In this document: positions 49,312 to 61,051 of the stretch, piece by piece
Layout of the letters: each line of letters opens with the position of its first letter
How positions within the stretch are numbered: position 1 is the stretch's first letter
Assembly (NCBI RefSeq): GCF_901000735.1
Contig: NC_081542.1
Location: forward strand, 17,127,093 to 17,191,092
From: Corylus avellana
Lineage: Eukaryota > Streptophyta > Magnoliopsida > Fagales > Betulaceae
Reading direction: 5' to 3'
DNA length: 64,000 nt
Notes under the pieces: model-generated
What the model was told of the DNA's origin: nothing
The model's database searches: none
The model's input: only the letters and a program-made list of their open reading frames with translations
Position numbers and translations under genes: made by a program

Positions 49312-50022
49312 TCAAGCGGGATATTGACAACTGCCAAAAGCTGCATGCCAAGCCAAACATCATCAACAATATATAACTGATCAGTTGTAATTATCTCAGT
49401 AAATAATAATTTGTTCAAACAAAGTTATATATACACACAATTACTTACATGGGTTCTGAGAGATGATGAGACCGGTTCCATTGAAATGGCAGTTCCAAGG
49501 GTGCTTCCCGGCAGCCCTATAGAAGAGATTCATAGAAAAGGAGGCATAGGAGACTGCATTTTTGGGATGGAAACAGCTACCTCCAAGCTGAATGGGGCTG
49601 CAGTTCACTTGACTTTGAGCGCAGCTGTATTCTATGTTGTAAAGAAGCCTATCAGTATCTGTAGAAGGCTTAACAATGCACCAACTATTCCCTCCTTGGT
49701 TTATTGGCTAGAAAAAAATGAAAGAAATTAATGGCCATTGTTGTTGTTTGTTAATCACTGCATTGGAATTGCTGCTGGAAGACTTACCTGCAGCACCTTG
49801 TTTCCATTCGCATGCATCCTTGAACCTGCTTGGTGAATTACAAAAATTAGATGTAAATTTGTAATGATAAAAGAAAAAGTAACAAAAATTCTAATTACAT
49901 ACACCCAGTAACGTTAGAAAGCAAAACGCACCAGTAGTAGCACTGCAACCAGCAAAAGAGAGGAGAAAAGCCAAGGCCAGAGGAAGGAATTTTAATAACA
50001 ATGGCCCTCTAGGGAGTTTCAT
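49312..50022 (-). CDS. Small secreted X8 (CBM43) domain protein
   Basis: Four exons on the minus strand: 50,022-49,932; 49,825-49,788; 49,707-49,449; 49,340-49,312; together 138 residues. A hydrophobic signal peptide (about residues 1-26, LLLKFLPLALAFLLSFAGC) is followed by a short linker and one X8 domain. This starts at SWCIVKP (W52-C53) and has the six cysteines of the family (C53, C72, C79, C88, C116, C134), with NCHFNGTG containing an N-glycosylation site at N119. X8 modules bind beta-1,3-glucan (callose); single-domain members include plasmodesmal callose-binding proteins and pollen allergen Ole e 10. The protein ends right after SFGSCQYPA, so it lacks the Ser-rich tail and hydrophobic GPI signal of the PDCB group and should be soluble in the wall. 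The last exon has only nine codons. Confidence 0.9.
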
Positions 50023-51963
50023 TTTTATCTCACTGCAAAAGCAAACAACTCAGAGAGAGAGAGAGAGAGAGATAGTGAAGAGGGTATGCACAGTTGAGAG
50101 GTAGATATACTGGTGTCAGAGAACATATATACCAATAGTGCCCTTCAGCAAAGAGGATTTGTATATATATAGTTAGTTCTTTGATTAGATGGAATAGATT
50201 AATGCTTATAAGGGTAGAGTGGAAAAATTGGTAACTGGTTATTTTAAAGATTATTATAAAGTGAAGGGCTTAGTTTGTGTCGTGTGATAATGCACACGGC
50301 AACAAGCTGAGGTTCCACGTGTTTCTAATTATAGGTGTGACAGCCTCACTTTGCGTCATAAGCACATAGAACACACGACGCAAGCCTTAAGAGTTTTATA
50401 TATGACTAGTTCCTAGTGCTCCCTGCCTTAGGCTAATTAGTGTTCTGTTTGGCTGGGTTGATTTGGGGCTTAATTATGGTCCGGTTAGCAAATCTTTTAT
50501 TTGTGAAGATACTTACACATTATGTCAGTTAACATGTTCCTCATCTCTCACATGTGGTTCCTGTTTGTTAACTAACACAACGCATTCAAACCACTCCTAT
50601 GTGGCCTTTCACCTACTCGATCGTTTTTGGCTAGCCATACTGGGATGACTCCACGTGGATGTTACAGCATCTACATAAGCATTAATTAGTAGGAGAGCCA
50701 TGCAGCTTAAAGCATTTCCACCAAGCTTTCACACTTTGGAGACCCTTAACATGAATTAAGGCTGAAACGTCCTGTAGGCTGGGATCCCTGATTTGTAGCC
50801 TCTTGAATTAACCTTAGTATAACAAAGAAACAAGTCAATTGATTGAGATCCGGCAAGATGCAATACCTTTTATTTAGACCATTTATTTAAAATGAATGAC
50901 TCAAATCACGACACCACATAAGAGAAAAAACGAAGTAGATGATGATAGCCAAACCACCTCTGTGGTCAAAGGGAATGATTTGGCTACTTTCAAACTGGCT
51001 ATTAGGGGGTAGCCAAATGACATCCTTTGGCCAGATGGGTGGTTTGGTGACCCTCAAACCAGCCATTAAGATGGTTGAACCAGTCTTTAGCCACTTGAGT
51101 GGTTTGTTGGCTTGCATGCCCTCCTTCTCTCTCTTACATGTTGTCAAGATCTGGACTATTTATTTAAAATGAACTGCTCAAAATAATAAATATTGCACTC
51201 GGTACAATAATCTGGATCTCAATCCCAAATCAATAGCTTATAGCTTGTGTTTTAGGTGTAAGATTCTGCTAGGTTTATGTTAACGTTGGCAAATTTTGTG
51301 TCAAAAACAGTTTGATTGAAAGTTTTGGTTCATAGGTTAAGTCAATACTTAATTGGCGTTTATAGACTTGGTTAAAATTGAGGAACATAAGTTGTCATTT
51401 GCAAAGAAAGTTCAGCCATCAAAATTCAATCAAAGATAGTTCCAATGGTGGTATTTTCACAAAGAGCTATAGAGACGTCTTATCGCAAGCCTATTCAAAG
51501 AAGGTTTGAATGCTAATGTTTTCAAGCTAGATCCAAGACATCCATTCGCAACGTGGTTCAAACTCCATTCGAATCTGGCAGGGATAAAACTAGAAAACCC
51601 TAGTATGCGTTCAAACACTTCATTAACTATTCGAATGCCATGGCCTTAGACAATGTTTTTGCTAAACCGACTTGCACCTTAAACCTCTGTTTTCTCATGG
51701 CCTAAATAAGCATCATAAGCCACGATTGTTTTTAATAGACCCCAAGGCCATTATTTTGTAATTCTTAAACCTCTCATAGATCTTGTTAAACAACACAATC
51801 ATCAAACCTTGAGCCACCGGAGTTCCAAGTTCCAAGTTGCAAAGAAAGCTTGATAGAAGATTGACCGGAGTTCTAAAGTTACTGTGATAGGAGTATAATT
51901 CAGGTTTATACAAGGTTTTGTAAGTATAACTAATTGTAATTTGAATATATTTTATAATGGATA
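50023..51963. other. Intergenic; direct-repeat-bounded GGTAGCCAAA module region
   Basis: The stretch at about 50,878-51,176 is bounded by direct repeats (ATTTATTTAAAATGAATGAC and ATTTATTTAAAATGAACTGC). Inside are several GGTAGCCAAA or GGTTTGGTGACC motifs related to the fold-back loop motif of this window. No gene is supported in the remainder. Confidence 0.45.
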
Positions 51964-51971
51964 AGTGTCCT

Positions 51972-53709
51972 TAGGGGTGCAAAGGCGGGCAGTTAAAAAT
52001 CGCCCGCTAACCGCTAACCGCTATAACCGCCAACCGCCTAACCGCATTAACCGCTAACCGCCTAACCGCTATAACCGTCTAGCGGTTAGCGGTTATTGGG
52101 TCTACTAACCGTAACCGCTAACCGCTAACCGCCTTTTTATATAATATATTTTTATAATTATAATTATAAAAATATTTATACATATAACATAATCACTTGA
52201 TAATTAAATCACAATTTTTTAAAAAAAATAATTAAATCACAATTTGAGTATTAATATATTATCACTATAATTTATATGATTATATCACATGAGATTGATC
52301 ATTAAATCATTTGATTATATAATAACAAATTATATATATATAATATGACATAACTCATAAGTATACCAATTCATACTAATACAACAATTAAATATCTAGA
52401 GACTTATTTCCAATGTATGTTATAAACTTATAAGTCTATATAAGTCTACATATGTATATGAATAATATAAATGTATAATATCAATACTTAATCATATGAT
52501 TCAATGACAATTCAAATACTTTATTCAAGACTTCAAGTGAATCATATTATTAATGTACAATGATGATATGATTCGTATAATATCAAATTAAGTAATTGAC
52601 ATTGGATTAAACAATGACCAATGTGTTACTTATAAACACAATTTAAGTATTAATGTATTATAATTATAATTTTAGTAATTTATATATTATCACTATAATT
52701 GATATGATTATATCACATGATGACTTGATCATTAAATCATATGATTATATAATAATAAATAATACATATATAATATGACATAACTCATAAGTCATAAGTC
52801 TACAAGTTAATCATATGATTCATGTACAATGATAATCATAATTGATTCAATTGGATTAAACAATATATTACTTATAACTACAAGTCTACAATTTAATTAA
52901 AGTATTATTAGATACTTTAGGAATTTAAGATTTAGGAGTTTGAACATTACCATTTACCATTAGATATTAAGTTTAATTCAAAGAAAAAAGATTATAAGTA
53001 AATATGATAAGAATTTAAATAATTAATCATATGAATCATATGATATAATTTAATGAGACTATATAATTATATAATATCAAATTAAGTAATTGACATTAGA
53101 TTCAACAATGTGTTACTTATAATCACAATTGAAGTATTAATGTATTTTTTGAACATTTTTTAGGAAAAGAAATTTAACCATTTTTTGAACTTATTTTATA
53201 TGCTTTGTGTTGAACTTTTTTTTATATATTTTTGTATATGTTGTGACAGTTGTCTGAAATTTGAACTTTTTTTTGTATGTTGTGTTGAATTTTTTTTTTT
53301 TTTTTTTTTTTTTTAAAGTTAACTGGTTCTGATTTAATATTTAAGAATTTTTTTTTAAAGTACAAGTAAATGTGAATTTTGGGTCAAATATTTTTGATTT
53401 TTCAATATAGGCTCTTTTTATAGCAATTGGGCCCAAGAAGATATTAAAAATACAAGAAAAAAAAATGAGGGTAAAAAAAAGCCCAAAAAGCCCTAAAGAA
53501 AGCCCAAAAAGCCCAAAAAAAGCCCAATTTAAAAAAAGCGGTTAGCGGGCGGTTATCTATTTCGTTAACCGCTAACCGGCGGTTAACCGTTAACCGCTAA
53601 CCGTTAGGCGGTTAGCGGTTGCGGTTAGTGAAATCTACTAACCGCTAAGGCGGTTACGGTTAGCGGTTATTGCCACTAACCGCTAACCGTAACCGCCTTT
53701 GCACCCCTA
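51972..53709. mobile_element. Non-autonomous hAT element with CCGCTAA-type subterminal arrays
   Basis: Terminal inverted repeats of 17 bp (TAGGGGTGCAAAGGCGG) mark both ends. AGTGTCCT stands directly outside at 51,964-51,971 and 53,710-53,717, the perfect 8-bp target duplication of hAT elements. Just inside each end, 51,997-52,135 and 53,537-53,698, are dense arrays of a degenerate AACCGCT motif in both orientations. The 1.4-kb interior is very AT-rich and carries related direct segments (about 52,215-52,370 and 52,655-52,795; also around 52,587, 52,845 and 53,080) with no coding capacity. Transposition would need a transposase from elsewhere. Confidence 0.9.
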
Positions 53710-54051
53710 AGTGTCCTGGGTTGGCTGTCTCCAAAATGATTTTACTTTTGATGAGTTCTTCAAAAACAATTCACTTCATCATCAAAATTATTGTGTTTGC
53801 TTAATTTATTTTATTCTTTGGTTAATTTTGGTGATATTGTGTGTGGTTGTTGAGTTTAAATTGCTAGTGCTTATTGTGACGGTCAAGAAAACACCTATTC
53901 ACTTCTTTCTAGGTGTTATTTGAAGTCATTGGGCAAATTTCAAATTCAACCTTAGAATTTTGTGTTTTCATGCTCATCATAGGAAAGGTAGATAGAGATA
54001 TTATAACTTGTTCTAGATCTAGGTATGTGACAAATATCATTTTTTTTGTTA

Positions 54052-54520
54052 GGAAAAATATAAAAAAGCCTTCCAAACTATCAGCCGTTTTCGATTTAGC
54101 CCCATAATGTTTCAAAAGTGATAAAGTAGTCCCCCAAACTACCAAATTATTGCATTTTGGCCACTCCGTTAGTCAAAACCGTCAGTTTGGACGGAAACTG
54201 CATAACGACATTGTTTTGTTATGGGTAAGTTACTACAATGCCCTTTTATGAAAAAAAAAAAATTTGGAAAAAATATAAAAAAAACCCCTCAAACTACCAG
54301 CCGTTTTCATTTTAGCCCCCTAATGTCCAGAAAGTGATAAAGTAGCTCCTAATAAAACGACGTTGTTTTGCAATTTCCGTCCAAACTGATGGTTTTGACT
54401 AACAGAGTGGCCAAAATGCAATAGTTTGTTAGTTTGGGGGGCTATTTTATCACTTCAGAAACATTAGGGGGTTAAATCGAAAACAGCTGGTAGTTTGAAG
54501 GGCTTTTTTATATTTTTTCC
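54052..54520. mobile_element. Fold-back element with an extra internal end copy
   Basis: The left arm (54,052 to about 54,210) starts GGAAAAATATAAAAAAGCC and pairs with the right arm (about 54,365-54,520). Between them, from about 54,266, a further copy of the left end (GGAAAAAATATAAAAAAAAC...) follows in direct orientation. One copy of the family seems to have been built on or inserted into another. The flanks are T-rich and no clean target duplication can be read. Confidence 0.65.
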
Positions 54521-54678
54521 TTTTTTTTTTTTTTTTTAATACCAAGTATTGGTGATAAAAAGTTTAATCATCTTGTTCCTAGTTGTACTATCATAGATGA
54601 AGTTGAACAATTTGAGCATAATTTGAGGTTAAAGATACGCAGCCATTGTCAATTATATGGTCTAGTAAATTAGTAATA

Positions 54679-55115
54679 GGAAAAAATACATTTTACCCCC
54701 ATTGAACTATCCACTCATTTGCACTTTGACCTCCAATGTTTAAAAAATGACACTTGACCCTTCCCAAACTTCCAAATTGTTGCAATTCGACAATTCAGAT
54801 TTTTTTTTTTTCCAAAATGCCTCCATCCCAAGTTAAAAATAAAATAAAATAAAATAAAAAAATAAAAAATTAAGAGGTGTCCAGTCTAGGGTGGCCCAAG
54901 CCACCCCTAGGCCCAACTGGGGTGGTCGACCACCCCTTAATTTTTAATTTTAATTTTTTAAAACTTGGGATGTGGGCATTTTGGGGAAAAAAAATTAGAA
55001 TGGTCGAATTACAACAATTTGGAAGTTTGGGAATGATCAAGTGTCATTTTTTAAACGTTGGAGGTCAAAGTGCAAAATGATGAATAGTTCAGGAGGGATA
55101 AAATGTATTTTTCCC
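54679..55115. mobile_element. Mutator-like MITE, family A copy 2
   Basis: This is the same family as 33,392-33,823: GGAAAAAATACATTTTACCC ends, CACTTTGACCTCCAATGTTT and TGTTGCAATTCGACAATTC blocks, and a GGGTGGCCCAAGCCACCCC centre. TTAGTAATA flanks both ends perfectly (54,670-54,678 and 55,116-55,124). No coding capacity. Confidence 0.87.
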
Positions 55116-55739
55116 TTAGTAATACTTCCCTTTCACCGGCAAATAAGTGATTCTCGGCTGCCTCTTGCCAAAGAGAAGAGTTAGAGAAAATCTTGGGTTT
55201 TTTAATCCTCTCTTATGTCTATTGGAAAAACAATGAGAGAGTGGAAGCCCCAATCGTACGTTTCATGCAAATAATAAAATAAATTTAATGAGCATATATA
55301 TTATTAGAATTCAAATAATTTCTATTATTCAAATGAAAGCTTGAAAAAACCCTTTTGTTTAATCCAAGTACGATTTGGTCCTTCAGGAAACTAAACGACA
55401 ACATGGTTAAACTAAAATAAATTTAACAAAAGAGAATGTTACACAGAAGATGTTGAAGGTCGATTGCATTAAAAATAATTGTTTATATATAGGAGATTTT
55501 TTCTTTTTCTTTTTTAAAAAATAATTGTCATGATGTTAAACTTTCAATCATATTATTGTAAATTTTGAAAATAACTGTAAATAAATATTTTCAACTCACA
55601 AAGATACTTCGATGGCTCTATAAATTAGCCTCAAATAATGCTGCTATAGGCATACAGATCTCATATAGCTCACTGCCTTCTCAAATGTTCCTCCATCTTC
55701 TCAAAGCTTTTTCCTTAAATGAAAATGATGTGGTATTTT

Positions 55740-57040
55740 TGTGACAAAAAATATCAATAATAAAAATAACCACTCGCAATAGTACGAAACCTGTAGGATA
55801 TGGCTATATTGAGGATGTCGAACCTCAAGGACTGCAGGGGTTTTATTATCTAAATTCGAAAGATTAAAATTAACTTAATTAAAAAGAGAATTGATTTGAT
55901 TTTCTTTAAAACTTGAAGTGCATGAAAATAAAAAGAGATTTAAAATAAGAGAGAATGTAGGGTATTGACTTCACCTCTATCCGCACAACAATAGCTAATC
56001 ATAATTAATCATAGAAATTCATTCTATGCATGTTATAAATAAACAAGAAACTACCTTATTAAAGAATAAGCATAATCTATCTTTGGTTGGCACGGATCGT
56101 CCACCTAACCACTAAGATGCGGTACGACCCGTCTTCCCTAGGTAAAAATTATCAAATTCTTTAACAGGATACATACAATCAATGAATAAGTGTAACCCAT
56201 CTTCAGTTGGCACGGACTGTCTACCTAAATTACACTAAACTAGGATGTAGTACAATCTGTCTTCCCTAGGCATGACCTATCAAATCCTATTGATCATATG
56301 TCAATTAAACCCATTGTATAACCATCATCCTCATAATCACAGAAAACAAGAATGATTTGAGATCAACAAAAGTAAAATACTTTCTAAGACAAGAGAAGAA
56401 TTTCACAAATATTGATTTTGGAATTTAAAAACAATTGCATTTAATATGAAGAACATAAATCAATTGTAGCAATCCTCATAGTTATACAATCAACATGCAT
56501 AAATTGAAAATCTAGAAATTAAATACAATCAAATCATTGTGCTTGGATAGGGTTACATCAACACCCTACGAAGGGGTTTAGTCGCTCATAATCTTTTAAG
56601 CTCCAAAGACAAATTTCTGATTTCTAACTCTAGGAAGCGGTGTGTCCGTTTACAATGTTTAGAGCCCTATTTATAAGGATTAGGAGAACCCTAAAAGCCC
56701 TAGGAATCCCAGAAAAATCGTAATTCAGTCTCCAAGTCGGATTGGGAGACCTAGAAAAACTTTCCTTATCAATTTCTGACTCCATTTTGTCTCTGCCGCG
56801 CGTGTGCGCTCGAGCGCACTATAGCTACAGTAACTTTGCTATAGTAACTCTACCATAGTAAATTGCTACAGTGAATCCGCTACAGTAAACTGCATTTTGA
56901 GCCTAAAATCAATGATTTTCTTGTATCTTTATTAAACACTTGAAAACACAAAAACAAAACAAAATCAAACAAAGAACAATGCTAAGGAATTAACAAATGC
57001 AAATTAAGGGGCTTGAATGTGCAACATTCGGCGCTTATCA
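55740..57040 (-). mobile_element. Probable solo LTR of a retrotransposon
   Basis: Read on the minus strand, the 1.3-kb block starts TGATAAGCGCCGAATG and ends TTTTTTGTCACA, so it has TG...CA borders. It contains two copies of a GGCACGGATCGTCCACC/GGCACGGACTGTCTACC block (56,090 and 56,210) and five CTACAGTAA-like units at 56,820-56,895. This is typical of long plant LTRs. There is no matching second LTR in the window, and I could not confirm a 5-bp target duplication, so this could be a solo or a truncated LTR. Confidence 0.5.
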
Positions 57041-57406
57041 GAAAACACTTTTACTCTCTAGCTAATAATTGCTATTTGTTGCAGGAAATTTAAAATGGTC
57101 GTGAAGAAGTGAACAAATTAACCCAGGTACTTATGAATATAAATATCTGTATGTGCAAATGCTCTACAAATTGTCCTCACGTTTCATTTAGTCTAATAAT
57201 ACAATATGGTTTTCTAATTATTTCTTGAATAACATAAAAATATAATGATATATGTATATGTTGGATATCTTGTTTGGTTTCTAATACAGGTTTCATATAT
57301 GTTTTTGATAGTTAATTTGATCTATTTGTTTTCCTTTTTTGGCTATAGCTGCTGTAGCTGTTTTATCTTCTTCTTAAAGTACACTTTTCAAAATATCTTA
57401 GAGAGA

Positions 57407-57506
<100 letters not shown>

Positions 57507-58154
57507 TCGAAGTACAATGGAAATGGAGGATATGGGAAGAAGCATAGAGCCAACATCTATCCATCAGCATGCACCAAACTTGAAAGAGAATGATGATGAT
57601 GATGCAGTAGTATTTGAAAGATAACCCACATCCACATGCAAACCACTTCAAACGTCTTTGTCTGAGAATGAGCATGGCAATGGCGGTAAAGGAGATCAGA
57701 AGGGTAAGACATTAATGGTTGATGTTGCCAAGGTTGGAGCACTCGAGCGCCACTTGTTCATCGACCAACTTTTGAAGAAAATTGAGGAAGACAACCTCCG
57801 GCTGCTAAAGAAACAGAAAGAAAGAATAGACAAGTAAGAAATTATCTCCTCCTATTCAATTTTGTTCAAGCATGCACACACACACACTGCAAACTGTGTA
57901 TTTGCATGAAGATTCAAAATTCATGCATGATTGAATTAATTATTTTTTATTAGCTTAATTTTTTGAAATAAATAGTTATTTAACGTGATGTGAAAGTAAA
58001 CGTCATGAATTCGATAAATGGTGATTTAACACTATTATTTTTACTAACCCATATGTACCTTCTACCCATTGCAACGAAATATTCTCATTTAAGCAGCAAA
58101 CAAATTTTGTAGACAGCTAAAAACCAGAAACTAATAAGAAAAACAAACCTCTGT

Positions 58155-59090
58155 TCAAACCAGAGCATTTTCACCAACAGAGTAATCTATCTTGCAGGCT
58201 TGCAGCCACCATCTCCCGCAAAGCTTTTCGTTAATTTCATTTTCACACTTGTTGAACTTCCCAATCTCCATAATTCGAGTTCTAAATTCCCAAAAAATAA
58301 TCTTGAGAATCTGCTCTTCTGATCTCAGCACATTACCATGGCTGACATCATTCCTATGCTTCCAAATATGATAAACCACAGCCCCTAAAGCCAACCTGCA
58401 CAAAATTAACTGGCAAACTTTTACCTCTCGGCTCAGCACTTCCCTTTCCACCACCTCTTCTTAAGGTTATCCACATCACATTTCTTCAAAATTCCCTTCC
58501 ATATTCTCTTACAAAACCCACATTGCAAAAAATAGGTGATCCCCTTCCTTCTATACAACCTCTACAAAATGAGCATAAAGTTTCTCATTTATATCCCCCC
58601 ACTGCAGTAATCTGTCACCAGTACTTAGAGCATTTTGATTGAAAAGCCAAAGAATGAACGCATGCCTTGAAATTGCAAAGGAAAATCACACCATCTTCCA
58701 CCATTTGACTTCATCAGCTTTTGTACAAAAGGGATTCCCAAGTTTCTGCAGTAGAAAACTTATCTCTCTTTAACAGAACCCATATCAGCCTATCCTCCTC
58801 ACTTCTAACAACCAACTCCAACTTACTTCGAAATTCTACCAAATCTTGTAATATTGCTGGAGGCCAAAATCAATCCCCATTCTTCAAAACACTATCCAAA
58901 GTAGCATTTTATTTACTTCCGGCGTCATAAACAACTCAGAATCCATATTTATCAACAAAAAAAACACCCCATTTGGATGCCAACAATCCATCTGTAGAAG
59001 AATCGACTTTCCATCACCCACACCGAACTTAATGAAATTCTTGGCTGCATCTCTTAACTTCAGCAGCTTCCTCCAACTCCACGATTTTTT
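58155..59090 (-). mobile_element. LINE 3' fragment (reverse transcriptase zinc-binding region)
   Basis: On the minus strand, broken frames read KKSWSWRKLLKLRDAAKNFI, then a VGDGKSILLQMDCWHPNGV stretch, then LSTGDRLLQW and a Cys-rich patch. The last open part is 58,454-58,155 (LGAVVYHIWKHRNDVSHGN). This order is the zf-RVT region at the 3' end of plant LINE ORF2. Several stops and frameshifts are present. It lies inside what was intron 1 of the ABCG gene. Confidence 0.7.
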
Positions 59091-59402
59091 GATATGATAT
59101 GCGAACCTATATAAATTTAATACGAAATTAGGGTATATTCAGGTTTGAGTCATTAACTACAGTTAATCCGCTTAACCCATTTAATAAATGAGTAAACCCG
59201 CTTCATAGGGTGTCCCGTTTCACAGGATTATTAAATCAATTATTTTTTTACAATAAAAAGAACCCATAAACCCATCAAGATATTTTAATCCCGTCTGCCA
59301 CTTCTCTTTGTTTAGTTCTCTCTCATTCTCTCGTCTCTTCTTCTTCTTCTTCTTCTTCTTCATTACTAAGCCGGTAAGCTCTCCCTCTCTCTCGCCATTG
59401 AA

Positions 59403-59511
59403 ATGACGATAGACGATGAGAGCTCGACATACGTGCGAAGCCTCCCCTACGACGCTGCCGAGGACAGCATTCGCAGAGTCTTCGATTCGTAGGGTGAAGT
59501 CGTCGCCAAAG
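59403..59511 (+). pseudogene. First-exon fragment of an RRM RNA-binding protein gene
   Basis: The frame MTIDDESSTYVRSLPYDAAE then DSIRRVFDS resembles the RNP2 strand and first helix of an RRM. It is followed by TAG at 59,490-59,492, then GEVVAK and a GT donor. A pyrimidine-rich leader with (CTT)n (59,337-59,360) precedes it, like a normal plant 5' UTR. No later exon was found, so it is a captured or transposed first exon with an internal stop, lying between the LINE fragment and ABCG exon 2. Confidence 0.55.
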
Positions 59512-60198
59512 GTCAAACCCACAAACGCATGAGTCTGATTTCACTCGTGTCTAGGGTTAATGTTACTGTTTGTGGTTTGTTTAATTGATGGCTCTCATTG
59601 TGTTGTATTTTGCAAATCTTCCCCAAGCTTACTTTTTTCATCTTTTTGTCTCAACCCACATTTCCCTTCAAAATACCCTACTGAAGGACCATTTACTACC
59701 ACATAGTACTAGAGATGCACTTTCCAATCCAACTAATAAAATAAGAAAATAAGAAAATAAGCATCTGTATTCTAATAAAAAGATGTTAACTGATCAACGG
59801 TATTAATCTATGCAAGTGAGAACTCAGATGTTGCATCTATCCATACATACACAAGCAATCATGCTTTCATGGATGTTCTACTGTATACTGAAACTTTTTT
59901 ACTCTTTAGAGTGGGACTGGATTTGCCAAATGTGGAAGTAAGATACCAAAATCTGTCTGTAGAGGTAGAATGCGAGGTAGTTCATGGAAAACCCATCCCT
60001 ACTCTTTGGAACACGCTCAAACATGTCATCGTTGTAAGTACTGTTTTTTCTCTATCTATTTTCTTATGTGTTTCAATTTATGGATGAATAAAACAAGAAA
60101 CTATGGTTGGTTATCTATTACCCCTTTTTTATACAGGGTGTTCCTGGGGTTCCAAAGATCAAAGAAAATTACAACCCAGCGACATGGATGTTAGAGGT

Positions 60199-60366
60199 TG
60201 TTAGAAAAATATATATGGGTATTTTGGTCTATATTGTATGGGTATTTTCGTCTTTGTACTCTATGTTGGTTTATATATATATGCAGTATGAGGGGAGTGT
60301 GGCTGAGAAATGATTGACAGCCTCCTCTATTCCATTATTCTATTTTGTCAAATATACTAGAAAACA
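60199..60366 (+). repeat. 5' LTR of the copia element
   Basis: 168 bp beginning TGTTAGAAA and ending TAGAAAACA, with a TATATATATATG stretch that may act as a TATA box. It is bounded on the left by ABCG coding sequence and on the right by the primer-binding site. Confidence 0.75.
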
Positions 60367-60377
60367 TGGTATCAGAG
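60367..60377 (+). other. Primer-binding site, initiator tRNA-Met type
   Basis: TGGTATCAGAG, complementary to the 3' end of plant initiator tRNA-Met, directly follows the LTR. This is the usual primer for Ty1/copia elements. Confidence 0.85.
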
Positions 60378-61051
60378 TAGTAACATTCTCTCATACCCAC
60401 TCCATATTTTCCATTTTTTTCTTTTCTCCTTTCTCAAAAAAAAAAAAAAAAAAAAAAAGTTGAATACCCAAAAATACTGGATTCTGTGTGGGCTTCATGC
60501 CCATGAACGGGGGTAGATGGCGTCGATATCACCGTCCTTAGGGGTGTGATGTCGTTGTCATCGCCGTCGTCAAGTTTTTCATCGTCTATGTTGGGGTGTG
60601 TGTTCTGTCAGGAAGTATGGGTGTGGGTCTCGATGTGATCTGTGCTGGTTGGTAATGCACAAGGTGGCCGGCGTACATGGTGGTCATTGGAAAAAAAAAA
60701 ATTTGGAGTTGAAAAAAAACACAAAAATGTCACTTTTTTGTCATTGATTCATTCTGTGGGTTCAGTTTTGATATTTTCGGAGTGGTCTGCTGTTTCCGGT
60801 GAGTGTGGACCGTCTCCAGCGAAGCTCTGGTGACATTCCGGCGAAGTTTTTTTTTTCCATATTTACACTGGTTCCTCTCTCTTTCTCACTATTTTACTGA
60901 TTGGCATTGGTTGAGCTGGTTTTTTTTTTGCCATTTTCCAGCACTGTTGCAGTGTTGCATTGGGGTCTTTCAATTAGTTTTGAGTGGTTGTTCTCTTACT
61001 TATTTGTTGTGTTACTGTGGTGGAGTCTTTGCTCCTTTGTTGATTGATATT

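Larger units (their letters stand above)
57517..60198 (+). pseudogene. Relic of a PDR-type ABCG transporter gene
   Basis: Three exon remnants remain. Exon 1 (57,517-57,833) encodes the N-terminus, from MEMEDMGRSIEP to VDVAKVGALERHLFIDQLLK and ERIDK, with one in-frame TAA at 57,622. Exon 2 (59,910-60,033) continues [20 protein letters not shown] up to [11 protein letters not shown] and keeps a GT donor. Next, after a usable AG, 60,137-60,198 encodes [20 protein letters not shown], a segment that lies far downstream in full-length members (after the second nucleotide-binding domain). Everything between, including the first nucleotide-binding domain and membrane spans, has been deleted, probably with breakpoints in introns. 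The copia LTR at 60,199 cuts the last exon. Full members are about 1,400-1,500 residues and pump hydrophobic compounds or hormones across the plasma membrane; this copy cannot. Confidence 0.82.

Noticed and set aside
49411..49731. Plus-strand frame of 106 codons
   Set aside because: It is antisense to the X8 exon, where the six cysteines, signal peptide and splice sites support the minus strand.
51997..52135. Regular CCGCTAA units considered as a CRISPR array or a telomere-like tract
   Set aside because: There are no unique spacers, the units occur in both orientations and differ from the plant telomere repeat TTTAGGG, and they are explained as subterminal motifs of a hAT element.
55740..57040. 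Attempt to define a 5-bp target duplication for the LTR
   Set aside because: The bases outside the two TG/CA borders do not match, so the solo-LTR call is kept at moderate confidence.
60803..61051. N-terminal extension of the copia gag frame
   Set aside because: The gag homology starts at the Met at 61,052; the upstream part is low-complexity leader that happens to be open.
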